Shown in pieces: positions 1 to 7,290 of a DNA stretch of 22,990 nucleotides. Origin of the DNA: an uncultured Saprospiraceae bacterium (GTDB taxonomy: Bacteria; Bacteroidota; Bacteroidia; Chitinophagales; Saprospiraceae); NCBI GenBank assembly GCA_937973565.1, contig CALJKQ010000259.1, forward strand, positions 1 through 22,990, in the 5' to 3' direction. Every line of letters starts with the position of its first letter. Position 1 is the stretch's first letter. The notes beneath the pieces are model-generated. The model saw only the letters and a program-made list of their open reading frames with translations. It was not told the origin of the DNA and searched no databases. The translations under genes were made by a program, and so were the position numbers.

Positions 1-168
1 AGGTTTTGTAGTATAATACTTGTAAATGTAAAATCCCATGAAAGGAAGAAATACAAAAATCAAAACAAAATAGTTTTTTATTACTTCACGTACGTAATCC
101 TGTATTGTAAGAATTATTTCCCTCATTGTTAAAGCTTTGATTTCCGGTTTGTTTAATTGTTCTCCCAT
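1..168 (-). CDS. Wzz-like chain-length determinant, N-terminal fragment
   Basis: The reading frame starts at an ATG (168-166) one base after the ribA stop and stays open for 56 codons to the window edge, so only the N-terminus is visible. It begins MGEQLNKPEIKALTMREI. A charged, probably cytoplasmic segment of about 34 residues is followed by a hydrophobic helix (about residues 36-52, NYFVLIFVFLPFMGFYIYKY) and then TTKP. This layout (short cytoplasmic head, transmembrane helix, then a Pro-containing periplasmic entry) matches the first part of Bacteroidota Wzz/chain-length-determinant proteins, which are inner-membrane regulators of polysaccharide length. The position at the end of a polysaccharide operon fits. 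The family call is inference from layout and context. Any single-pass membrane protein remains possible, because the diagnostic periplasmic and second transmembrane regions are outside the window. Confidence 0.55.
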   Translation of the reverse strand, partial: MGEQLNKPEIKALTMREIILTIQDYVREVIKNYFVLIFVFLPFMGFYIYKYYTTKP

Positions 169-169
169 C

Positions 170-769
170 TTATATCAAATCCAACCTGTGTTTGAAATAT
201 TCCTTTTTGGTCTGAAGGTATTTCCTGTTTTCTTCTGTTGGTGTAACTTCCAATGGAACCCTTTCGACCACTTCAATACCACTTCCTTCAAATGCTTTTA
301 ATTTTTCAGGATTATTGGTGAGTAGTCTTACTTTTTCAATGTGAAGTTCTTTCAGGATGGAGATGGCACAGTCGTATCTTCTCGCATCAATTTCCAGGCC
401 CAGTACGCGATTGGCCTCAACAGTATCCAATCCCTTTTCCTGCTCCCGATAAGCATGCAGTTTGTTGATGATGCCTATTCCCCTGCCTTCTTGTCTGAGG
501 TATATGAGGATCCCTCCCTCCTTACCGATAATTTCCATGGACCTGTGAAGTTGTTCACCACATTCACATTTTAGCGAACCAAATAAGTCACCCGTCATAC
601 ACTCTGAATGTAGTCTTACATTTACGGCTTTGTCCACAACAGTTTTGGGGTTGTACAATACGATGGTGGGCATTTGCTCATCAGGAAGCTGAGCATAAGC
701 CCTCATTCTGAAACTGCCGTATTTGGTCGGCAAATTGGCTTCACCCTGCAAATAAAGTTGCTTGTTCAT
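170..769 (-). CDS. ribA: GTP cyclohydrolase II (RibA), stand-alone
   Basis: This enzyme opens the imidazole ring of GTP to give 2,5-diamino-6-ribosylamino-4(3H)-pyrimidinone 5'-phosphate, the first committed step of riboflavin synthesis in the cytoplasm. The 199-residue protein has the family's zinc site (C57, C68 and C70 in the segment SECMTGDLFGSLKCECG), the GTP-binding stretch LRQEGRGIGI (91-100), the tyrosine region NKLHAY (102-107) and LTNNPEK (150-156). Its length matches single-domain RibA proteins such as the E. coli enzyme. There is no fused DHBP synthase (RibB) domain, although many Bacteroidota carry the RibBA fusion. It starts 9 bases after the wbpB stop and is followed after one base by the Wzz-like gene, so it is probably co-transcribed with polysaccharide genes, which is an odd setting for a vitamin gene. 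The enzyme family is very secure; only the operon role is inferred. Confidence 0.96.
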   Translation of the reverse strand: MNKQLYLQGEANLPTKYGSFRMRAYAQLPDEQMPTIVLYNPKTVVDKAVNVRLHSECMTGDLFGSLKCECGEQLHRSMEIIGKEGGILIYLRQEGRGIGIINKLHAYREQEKGLDTVEANRVLGLEIDARRYDCAISILKELHIEKVRLLTNNPEKLKAFEGSGIEVVERVPLEVTPTEENRKYLQTKKEYFKHRLDLI

Positions 770-778
770 TATTTTATT

Positions 779-1741
779 TTAATCGAAAGGATGTTTTTCA
801 AACGGCAATGCACAGAATGGATGGTAGTCACCTTCCAACCCTGCCACTTCTTTGTTTCTGATATCATAAACAAGTTCTATAGCTTTTCGCGTGTCACTTA
901 TTCCATATCCGTTGCCGGATAGTATTTGCTGATAACTTTGTGTATGTAACTCTGTAAAACCCTCTGAAAATTCAATTTCATCCCCCTCGAGTTTTACAGA
1001 TCGATACGTGCGCTTACCTTGCTTTCTGGCAGCCTCCGGAAGTGTGTGCTCGTTGATACTCAAAAACCACTTCACTCTGGCTTTATCAAATTCGATCAGA
1101 CCACCAGCTCTGTCATGTTGATGAACATTTACAACATTGTTTTTTACACTGCCAAAAATCCAGGTTAACATATCAAAAAAGTGAACACCAATGTTGGTGG
1201 CAATACCTCCGGATTTGTGGATGTCTCCCTTCCAGCTGGTATAATACCAGCTGCCCCTGGAAGTAATGTATGTCAATTCGAAATCAAAGACTTTATCAGC
1301 CGGTGATTCATCAACTCTTTTTTTAAGAGCCAGTATATTGGGATGAAGTCTGAGTTGCAGGATGGTATATACCTTTTTACCAGACTCCCTTTCCATTTCT
1401 TCCAATGAATCAAGATTCCAGGGATTTAATACCAGTGGCTTTTCACAAATTACGTCTGCACCATACCTTAAACCAAATCTGCAGTGAGCGTCGTGAAGGT
1501 AATTGGGACTGCAAACAGCGAAATAATCAACAGGTGTACCTCGCTTTTTCAATTTCTCCACATGTCTGTCGAAGCGTTCAAATTCTGTGAAAAAAGAAGC
1601 ATCCGGAAAATAACTATCTATGATACCTACCGAATCATGTTTATCTATGGCAGACAAAAGCTCATTGCCTGTATCCTTCATTGCCTTCATATGCCTGGGT
1701 GCTATAAATCCTCCCGCACCTATTAAACCAAATCTTTTCAT
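779..1741 (-). CDS. wbpB: UDP-GlcNAcA 3-dehydrogenase (WbpB/WlbA), Gfo/Idh/MocA family
   Basis: WbpB/WlbA oxidises UDP-N-acetylglucosaminuronic acid at C3 with NAD+, making the 3-keto sugar that WbpE aminates. The 320-residue protein opens with a Rossmann fold signature, GLIGAGGFIAPRH (5-17). It has the family's CEKPLVLNPWN motif (99-109, catalytic Lys101), which is characteristic of WbpB/WlbA rather than generic Gfo/Idh enzymes. The segment SGGIATNIGVHFFD (177-190) supplies the conserved Asn and His187. In Pseudomonas and Bordetella the NADH formed is reoxidised with 2-oxoglutarate in a cycle coupled to the WbpE aminotransferase, which is present here. The start lies 7 bases after the wbpI stop. 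The neighbours wbpD, wbpE and wbpI make the substrate assignment convincing, though the specificity itself is inferred. Confidence 0.9.
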   Translation of the reverse strand: MKRFGLIGAGGFIAPRHMKAMKDTGNELLSAIDKHDSVGIIDSYFPDASFFTEFERFDRHVEKLKKRGTPVDYFAVCSPNYLHDAHCRFGLRYGADVICEKPLVLNPWNLDSLEEMERESGKKVYTILQLRLHPNILALKKRVDESPADKVFDFELTYITSRGSWYYTSWKGDIHKSGGIATNIGVHFFDMLTWIFGSVKNNVVNVHQHDRAGGLIEFDKARVKWFLSINEHTLPEAARKQGKRTYRSVKLEGDEIEFSEGFTELHTQSYQQILSGNGYGISDTRKAIELVYDIRNKEVAGLEGDYHPFCALPFEKHPFD

Positions 1742-1748
1742 TGTTATC

Positions 1749-2804
1749 TTATTCGAAATTCTTCGCTAATATCTCTACTATTTTATAACAGCTGTTTCCG
1801 TCGCCATACAAATGTTCATCCCACTCATTAATTTCAGCCTTCAGGCAATCATTTAATCCGGCAAGATCAGCATATATCAGTCGATTGGCACCACCCTTGA
1901 GTGTTTCCAACCACTCAGTTTCTTTTCTGACTGTGATGCAGCGTTTTTTCATCCAATAGGCTTCCTTTTGCATGCCGCCACTGTCTGTAATCAATGCTTC
2001 TGCATAGTAAATATAACCAAGATTTTGGAAATAGGGCTGTGGTTCAATAAAAACTATGTTATTAAAATCGGACAAGTTGATCCCGAAATTTTGAGCATTG
2101 ATTCTGGTTCTGGGGTGGATGGCAAAAACGACTTTCAAATCCAATTGGTTGAGGTTTTTTAAGACTTCCAGCAATCTCTCTTTATTGTCAACATTATAAG
2201 GTCTGTGCAGGGTTACATAAACATATGTTTCTTCAATTCCGGGTTTTACAAACATTGATTTTCCTAAAACATAAGCAACTAAATCTTTCATAACGTCGCC
2301 TATTTCGTAAACACCTTTTTTGATACCCTCCTTTTTAAGGTTTTCAACCGCCTGTTGTCCGGGTGTAAATAACCAGGTTGAAATATGATCGGTCAGCACC
2401 CTGTTGATCTCTTCCGGCATCTCCCGGTTGTAACTTCGTAGGCCAGATTCAATATGCGCTACAGGAATTTGAAGCTTTGAAGCTACCAAAGCTCCGGCAA
2501 GTGTTGAGTTGGTGTCACCATAAACCAAGACAACATCCGGTTTTTCATCCCGTACAATGCGCTCAATTTCTATCATCATCCGACCGGTCTGTTCGCCATG
2601 ATTTCCCCCTCCGCCACTCAGCATGTAATCCGGCTTTCGCATACCTAACTGATCGAAAAAAACTTTACTCATGTTTTCATCGTAATGCTGACCGGTATGT
2701 ATGGTTTTCAAAATCAGTTGACCTTCACATGCCTGCTCCATGGGAAAGTGTTTTATAAATTGAGGCCGTGCTCCGATGATGGCTAAAATTTTGTTTTTTT
2801 TCAT
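1749..2804 (-). CDS. wbpI: UDP-GlcNAc3NAcA C2-epimerase (WbpI), UDP-GlcNAc 2-epimerase family
   Basis: This is a 351-residue non-hydrolysing UDP-HexNAc 2-epimerase with a GT-B fold. Visible motifs are GARPQFIK near the N-terminus, GDTNST (96-101), HIESGLRS (117-124), EEINR (131-135), HRPYN (200-204), HPR (230-232) and the nucleotide-binding DSGGMQKE (274-281). The family includes WecB (UDP-ManNAc) and WbpI/WlbD (UDP-ManNAc3NAcA). Context with wbpB, wbpD and wbpE favours WbpI, which inverts C2 of UDP-2,3-diacetamido-glucuronic acid as the last step of the pathway. The start chosen is the ATG at 2804-2802, because it forms an ATGA overlap with the comFC stop and the protein then begins directly with the first beta strand (MKKNKILAIIGARP). 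A longer in-frame ATG at 2870 would add 22 residues lying inside comFC and is less likely. WecB activity remains a possible alternative. Confidence 0.88.
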   Translation of the reverse strand: MKKNKILAIIGARPQFIKHFPMEQACEGQLILKTIHTGQHYDENMSKVFFDQLGMRKPDYMLSGGGGNHGEQTGRMMIEIERIVRDEKPDVVLVYGDTNSTLAGALVASKLQIPVAHIESGLRSYNREMPEEINRVLTDHISTWLFTPGQQAVENLKKEGIKKGVYEIGDVMKDLVAYVLGKSMFVKPGIEETYVYVTLHRPYNVDNKERLLEVLKNLNQLDLKVVFAIHPRTRINAQNFGINLSDFNNIVFIEPQPYFQNLGYIYYAEALITDSGGMQKEAYWMKKRCITVRKETEWLETLKGGANRLIYADLAGLNDCLKAEINEWDEHLYGDGNSCYKIVEILAKNFE

Positions 2805-3502
2805 TCTGCTATGGCAACTGTAAATACTGAAATATCGGGACTGCCTGCCTCCTGTAATGTTTGAATGCAAGCTTCAAGCGTAGCTCCGGTAGTGGCTACA
2901 TCGTCTATCAATAACAAATGCTGACCTGATAAATTGACATTTTTTCTACAGGTAAAACTACCCTTAATATTTTCAAGCCTATCCTGTCTTCCTTTATGTG
3001 TTTGCGTTACGGTTGACTTATTTTTAATTAATACATCGCTCAGCAATGGGATATTAAGTTCCTCACTGATTTTTAAAGCAATGACTTCACTTTGATTATA
3101 ACCTCTTTGTTTCTTTTTAACTACATGCATCGGTACAGGAACTATTCCCGTGATATTACTGTAAAAACCGGAATGCAACATACGATCAGCGGCCATGGCA
3201 CCCAAATCTGCTCCAATGGCTTTCATACCTTTGTACTTGAAATTATGTAAAAGCTGCTGCACCAAACTTCCTTCTTTAAAATACATCAAAGAAGCCGCTT
3301 TTACTACTTTAACCCTTCCGTAAAAGTGATGCATTAAAAGGTTGTCTGCATTGGTAAAATGATCCGTGAAAGGAAAAGAACTATGACATCGCAAACAAAA
3401 TACGGTATGATCACCTGCAGTCTTCTCCTCCAGACAACACATGCACAACCGAGGATACAACAATTCATACAAGCCCTTTAAAGTGCTAAGTATTTTGTTC
3501 AT
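2801..3502 (-). CDS. comFC: ComF-family phosphoribosyltransferase-like protein
   Basis: The 233-residue protein has the two-part ComFC architecture. An N-terminal zinc-finger-like segment contains Cys20, Cys22, Cys23, Cys36 and Cys39. A type I phosphoribosyltransferase domain ends in the PRPP-binding loop LLLIDDVATTGAT (196-208). The ComF signature RGYNQSE (133-139) and the conserved TQTHKGRQDRLENIKGSF block (166-183) are present. ComFC/GntX proteins are needed for natural DNA uptake in several bacteria and act in the cytoplasm with the ComFA helicase, though their exact reaction is unclear. The gene overlaps wbpE upstream and wbpI downstream by 4 bases each (ATGA junctions), so it sits translationally coupled inside a nucleotide-sugar operon with no obvious pathway link. 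The family is secure; its function here is unknown. Confidence 0.93.
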   Translation of the reverse strand: MNKILSTLKGLYELLYPRLCMCCLEEKTAGDHTVFCLRCHSSFPFTDHFTNADNLLMHHFYGRVKVVKAASLMYFKEGSLVQQLLHNFKYKGMKAIGADLGAMAADRMLHSGFYSNITGIVPVPMHVVKKKQRGYNQSEVIALKISEELNIPLLSDVLIKNKSTVTQTHKGRQDRLENIKGSFTCRKNVNLSGQHLLLIDDVATTGATLEACIQTLQEAGSPDISVFTVAIAE

Positions 3503-4632
3503 GAATGGTAAAATCCCTTTACAACATCAACAATATTTTCAAGATCTGACAAATCCATCTCCGTATGTATAGGCAAAGACATTACTTCCCTGCACAAAAC
3601 CTCTGTTGTTTCCTTTGAAAAATTTTCGGCAACATAATGCTTGTAAGCCTCCTGCTTATAAAGAGGAATTGGATAATAAATCATGGAAGGAATACCTGCT
3701 TCTTCCAAATGCTTCATCAATGCTTGTCTTTTGCCGTTCAAGACACGAAGGGTATATTGGTGAAATACATGATTGCTGAATGATACCCTAGACGGCAATA
3801 TTATTTCTTCCAAACTGCTTAAATGTTTATCGTAAAAATCAGCAACAGCTCTTCGTCGGGCAGCGAAATCATCGAGGTATTTCAACTTAACATTGAGAAC
3901 TGCCGCCTGAATGGTGTCCAACCTGGAATTGCACCCAATCAGTTCATGATGGTATTTTCTGGCCTGACCGTGATTGGCTATCATTTGTATTTTTTTTGCC
4001 AATGCCTCATCTCGTGTAAACACCGCACCCCCGTCACCAAAACATCCCAGGTTTTTAGAAGGAAAAAACGATGTACACCCTATATGCCCAATGGTTCCCA
4101 ATTTTGAAATGGTTCCATCTGCATGATAATAGTCACAGCCAATGGCTTGTGCGTTGTCTTCCACCACATAAAGATTGTGCTCTTCGGCCAGATCCATTAT
4201 TGAATCCATATGGGAGGCTTGTCCAAAGAGATGAACCGGTACAATTACCCTTGTTTTATCGGTAATGTAGGGTTCGTAGTGTGCACGGGCAGTATTGAAA
4301 TTCAGCGGATCAACATCCACCATTACCGGTGTGAGTTTCAATAGAGCAATCACCTCTGCTGTAGCAGCATAGGTAAAAGAGGGAAGCAAAACTTCAGCAC
4401 CTTCATCCAGCTCAAGGGCCATTAAGGCTATTTGCAATGCATCGGTACCATTCGCGCAGGGTATTACTGAGCATCCTCCGAGGTAAGTAGAAAGCCCTGA
4501 AGTAAATGTTTTTACTTCCGGTCCATTGATAAAATAGGCTTCATCCAATACATTTTGAAGGGCTTCATCAAATTCAGATTTAAGTCTCCGATATTGACCT
4601 CTCAGGTCTACCATTTGAATTTTTGCACTCAT
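3499..4632 (-). CDS. wbpE: PLP-dependent 3-aminotransferase (WbpE), DegT/DnrJ/EryC1/StrS family
   Basis: WbpE transfers the amino group of glutamate to the 3-keto sugar nucleotide made by WbpB, giving UDP-2-acetamido-3-amino-2,3-dideoxy-glucuronic acid. The 377-residue protein begins MSAKIQMVDLRGQY, a typical family start. It has the cofactor region GTDAL (62-66), EDNAQAIG (158-165) with the PLP-pyridine Asp, and SFFPSKNLGCFGDGG (188-202), in which Lys193 is the Schiff-base lysine. The substrate-arginine region IPSMIYYPIPLY (314-325) is also typical. I chose the ATG at 4632 because it overlaps the wbpD stop as ATGA and matches usual N-termini; an upstream ATG at 4668 would add 12 residues within wbpD. 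DegT-family specificity cannot be read from sequence alone, but adjacency to wbpD, wbpI and wbpB makes the role likely. Confidence 0.9.
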   Translation of the reverse strand: MSAKIQMVDLRGQYRRLKSEFDEALQNVLDEAYFINGPEVKTFTSGLSTYLGGCSVIPCANGTDALQIALMALELDEGAEVLLPSFTYAATAEVIALLKLTPVMVDVDPLNFNTARAHYEPYITDKTRVIVPVHLFGQASHMDSIMDLAEEHNLYVVEDNAQAIGCDYYHADGTISKLGTIGHIGCTSFFPSKNLGCFGDGGAVFTRDEALAKKIQMIANHGQARKYHHELIGCNSRLDTIQAAVLNVKLKYLDDFAARRRAVADFYDKHLSSLEEIILPSRVSFSNHVFHQYTLRVLNGKRQALMKHLEEAGIPSMIYYPIPLYKQEAYKHYVAENFSKETTEVLCREVMSLPIHTEMDLSDLENIVDVVKGFYHS

Positions 4633-5195
4633 ATCTTTGTCACATTGTTGTTTTCCAAAACATACCATTCACCGGATTCAGGGCATTGTGCTTTTCCCTC
4701 AGCATTAAAATTCAGTCTATGACCAAATTCACTCATCCATCCCATCTGACGAGCCGGATTTCCTACCATTAAAGCATATGCGGGAACGTATTTTGTCACT
4801 ACCGCTCCTGCCCCAATAAAACAATAAGCGCCCAAGTCATGACCACAGACTATGGTGGCATTGGCACCGACAGAGGCACCTTTGCCGATACGCGTTACCG
4901 CATATTGCCCTCTTCGGTTGACGGCGCTCCTGGGATTTACTACATTGGTAAATACAGCACTGGGGCCCAGAAATACATCGTCTTCACATATTACCCCGGT
5001 GTATAGAGATACATTGTTCTGGACTTTTACGTTGTTGCCCAGCACTACACCGTCTGCTATAAAAACATTTTGCCCAATGTTGCAATTGGCTCCCAATCGG
5101 GCTGTAGGCATGATATGACTAAAGTGCCAGACTTTTGTGCCTTCGCCCATTTCACAACCTTCCTCTACAATGGCCGTTGGATGTATATAATTCAT
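4629..5195 (-). CDS. wbpD: UDP-GlcNAc3NA N-acetyltransferase (WbpD), left-handed beta-helix
   Basis: WbpD acetylates the 3-amino group using acetyl-CoA to give UDP-2,3-diacetamido-2,3-dideoxy-glucuronic acid. The 188-residue protein is a hexapeptide-repeat acyltransferase: [LIV]-G-x-x-x-x repeats run from about residue 9 to 140, interrupted by the loop FTNVVNPRSAVNRRGQY (82-98). Its end, ALMVGNPARQMGWMSEFG (141-158) followed by CPESGEWYVL, closely resembles P. aeruginosa WbpD as I remember it. The start taken is ATG 5195, 10 bases after the pgeF stop, giving MNYIHPTAIVEEG as in WbpD relatives. An in-frame ATG at 5225 would add ten residues overlapping pgeF. The stop overlaps the wbpE start (ATGA). 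Identity is well supported by both sequence pattern and neighbours. Confidence 0.93.
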   Translation of the reverse strand: MNYIHPTAIVEEGCEMGEGTKVWHFSHIMPTARLGANCNIGQNVFIADGVVLGNNVKVQNNVSLYTGVICEDDVFLGPSAVFTNVVNPRSAVNRRGQYAVTRIGKGASVGANATIVCGHDLGAYCFIGAGAVVTKYVPAYALMVGNPARQMGWMSEFGHRLNFNAEGKAQCPESGEWYVLENNNVTKI

Positions 5196-5205
5196 TTTAA
5201 CGCTT

Positions 5206-5961
5206 TTAATTATTTGTAAATCCAATCACAGACCACATTCTGCCTGTAATGCCTTTGTCGCGCCTATGCGAATAAAAAAGATCACTTCTGTCATAGGTAC
5301 AATAAGCGCTTACCTCTATATTCATTGGCAGAATACCTGCACTTACGATCTGATCAAAATTTGCTTGCTTTAAATCAACATATCCCTTCTCAGCGAGATT
5401 ACCTGGCAATTTGTATTTTCTATCAAACTGATCCAGTACATCCTGCCCAACTTCAAAGTGACAGTTATCGATACAAGCACCGATATAAACCATAACGTCA
5501 TTGGGTTGTGTTCCAAACTTTCTTGCCATTTCAGTTACGGTCTTGGCAGCGAGGCCGAGTACAGTTCCCTTCCATCCGGCATGTACCGCAGCAATGATCT
5601 GCTTTATGGGATCACACATGAGAACCGGCACACAATCAGCTGTACTTACGGCCAACAAAATGCCCTTTTGATCTGTAATCAAAGCGTCATAACCTTCATA
5701 ATTTCCGGCTTCCGTCACTGTTAAAATCTTGTCACCATGTATTTGTTTGGATTTAGCCACTTGTGAAAGTGAAAATCCTAGAGCATCACAAAAAGCTGTC
5801 TTGTTTTTAATCAACAACGCCGGTTCATCGTCAGTGTGACTTCCCAAATTCAAGCCTTGATAACTGCCTTTGCTGAATCCACCTTCGCGCGTACTCTGGG
5901 CTGCAGTCAAAGCATCGATATTGGCAAACAGGGAAGGAAAAATGGGACGGATGGCTTGCAT
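5206..5961 (-). CDS. pgeF: Peptidoglycan editing factor PgeF (YfiH / multicopper-polyphenol oxidoreductase fold)
   Basis: The 251-residue protein has the DUF152/YfiH fold with its conserved metal-ligand triad: His75 in KQIHGD, Cys110 in STADCVPVL and His127 in VHAGWKG. Further family marks are STREGGFS (23-30), GLNLGSHTDD (36-45) and YIGACID (159-165). PgeF in E. coli removes incorrectly incorporated L-Ser from peptidoglycan stem peptides; older annotations call it laccase or polyphenol oxidase, and purine nucleoside phosphorylase activity is reported for other members. The start ATG (5961-5959) abuts the stop of the upstream deacetylase with no gap (TAA then ATG), and wbpD follows 10 bases after its stop. 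It is therefore very probably co-transcribed with polysaccharide genes. The cell-envelope link is suggestive but inferred. Confidence 0.94.
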   Translation of the reverse strand: MQAIRPIFPSLFANIDALTAAQSTREGGFSKGSYQGLNLGSHTDDEPALLIKNKTAFCDALGFSLSQVAKSKQIHGDKILTVTEAGNYEGYDALITDQKGILLAVSTADCVPVLMCDPIKQIIAAVHAGWKGTVLGLAAKTVTEMARKFGTQPNDVMVYIGACIDNCHFEVGQDVLDQFDRKYKLPGNLAEKGYVDLKQANFDQIVSAGILPMNIEVSAYCTYDRSDLFYSHRRDKGITGRMWSVIGFTNN

Positions 5962-7290
5962 TTATGGTTTTTGTGCCAGGTACTTTAGTGTCTCTTCAAA
6001 AAGTGTTCTTTCATTTTCTGTCTCTACATCGCTATTGTGAAACAGAATCTGGAATCTTCCATTGTGTTTTTTGGCTTGATCCAAAATTTTTTTATTCGCT
6101 AAAAACTGAGATTCAACATCTCGTACATAGTCTTTTTTCTTCATTAGAATCAAAGGCTCCTCTGTCAAATGCAACATTCTTCTCCCCTGCAAATCATACA
6201 ATTGATAAGGTGTGCAAATGCCGGCGGCAAAGCCCATTCCTTCTGTATATTGGACACTACTGTCTATCGAAAATCCGGCTTCTTCCTGCATTGCCCAGGT
6301 CTTACCCGGCTGATACCGCAGATAATGTTGTCTGACTTTTGTAGTCTCTTTACCTGTTGCATTATCAAGCTTATTTTTTTCATGGATCAGGGTCTCCATG
6401 GAGGTCCAACTTTCAAAACTGGGATGCAGGCCAATGTGATACCCCTTGCTTTGTATTTCCCTTACGACCGTCGACATTACCATGTCATTAAGCTCATAAT
6501 CTTTATGATCATAAGTGCGATGGCTTGTTCCCGTCATGAAGTAAAAGGTGGCTTCCAGCCCTGTGCATTTGAGTTGTGTCAATAAATAATCAAACGAAAA
6601 ATAGGGATCTTCTTTGATGTTTTTCCGGGCTTTAAAATAACGGTTCCTGATTTTCTGCCATTCGCTCCATTTCCAATCGGAGTGGTAAATGGCTCCTGCC
6701 AAATTTCTTATGTTCTTATACTTCTGTACACTGTCCACATCACAACTAAACACAGGTTGATATTCACAGGTCTTTGTTTGAATACCTATCCTGTTGAGCA
6801 AATAACGTAAGCAGGCTATGTACTCATTGACCAATGGCCGGTGGTAAAGGCCCAATTTTCCCACTGCGCTTTCGTTCAATTTTACCCTGCCCAGATTGTC
6901 CTTTACCGAAACAGATGCATCCCATTGTGTTAACAACAAAAAAATACTGGAAATCATATCACCACCCAGGAAAATATCATTGTTGTCCTGTACAACCTGA
7001 TCATTTCCAAATAACACACAAACAGAATCAGTGAAACCAGGAACCTTTACTTCAATAAATTGAGAGGGTATGTTTTTTGGGTGAAATGGAAACGTAGAAA
7101 TGTCACTAAAAAAAGTATTGGCAATTGACAGTTTTCCTTCCGGACCTTCAAAGATAAAATCAGTATTTTCTCTGCGTTCTAAAATGTACTTTTCTATTCC
7201 CAGATGTTGGGTCAGGCATACATGTAAAACATAAGCTACTTCCCGATCGTAATAACCGGGTATAGTAATCTTCAAAGGTTGATCACTCAA
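5962..7290 (-). CDS. Polysaccharide deacetylase (NodB/CE4-like) with long N-terminal domain, TTG start
   Basis: With the start below the protein has 442 residues. Residues 1 to about 175 carry no motif I recognise, although similar extensions occur in Bacteroidota deacetylase-like proteins. The rest is a NodB-like domain with metal-binding Asp in SCDVDS (184 and 186), the His pair HIGLH (285-289), RQHYLRY (320-326), DSS (343-345) and a final LFHNSD motif (416-421). These correspond to CE4 esterase motifs 1, 2, 3 and 5. It most resembles poorly characterised cytoplasmic CE4 relatives of polysaccharide loci: no signal peptide is visible, so the substrate may be an intracellular lipid-linked or nucleotide sugar. 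A TTG at 7290-7288 overlaps the rfbB stop as TTGA, mirroring the ATGA junctions around it. The alternative ATG at 7353 would overlap rfbB by 67 bases. Enzyme class likely, substrate unknown. Confidence 0.8.
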   Translation of the reverse strand: MSDQPLKITIPGYYDREVAYVLHVCLTQHLGIEKYILERRENTDFIFEGPEGKLSIANTFFSDISTFPFHPKNIPSQFIEVKVPGFTDSVCVLFGNDQVVQDNNDIFLGGDMISSIFLLLTQWDASVSVKDNLGRVKLNESAVGKLGLYHRPLVNEYIACLRYLLNRIGIQTKTCEYQPVFSCDVDSVQKYKNIRNLAGAIYHSDWKWSEWQKIRNRYFKARKNIKEDPYFSFDYLLTQLKCTGLEATFYFMTGTSHRTYDHKDYELNDMVMSTVVREIQSKGYHIGLHPSFESWTSMETLIHEKNKLDNATGKETTKVRQHYLRYQPGKTWAMQEEAGFSIDSSVQYTEGMGFAAGICTPYQLYDLQGRRMLHLTEEPLILMKKKDYVRDVESQFLANKKILDQAKKHNGRFQILFHNSDVETENERTLFEETLKYLAQKP

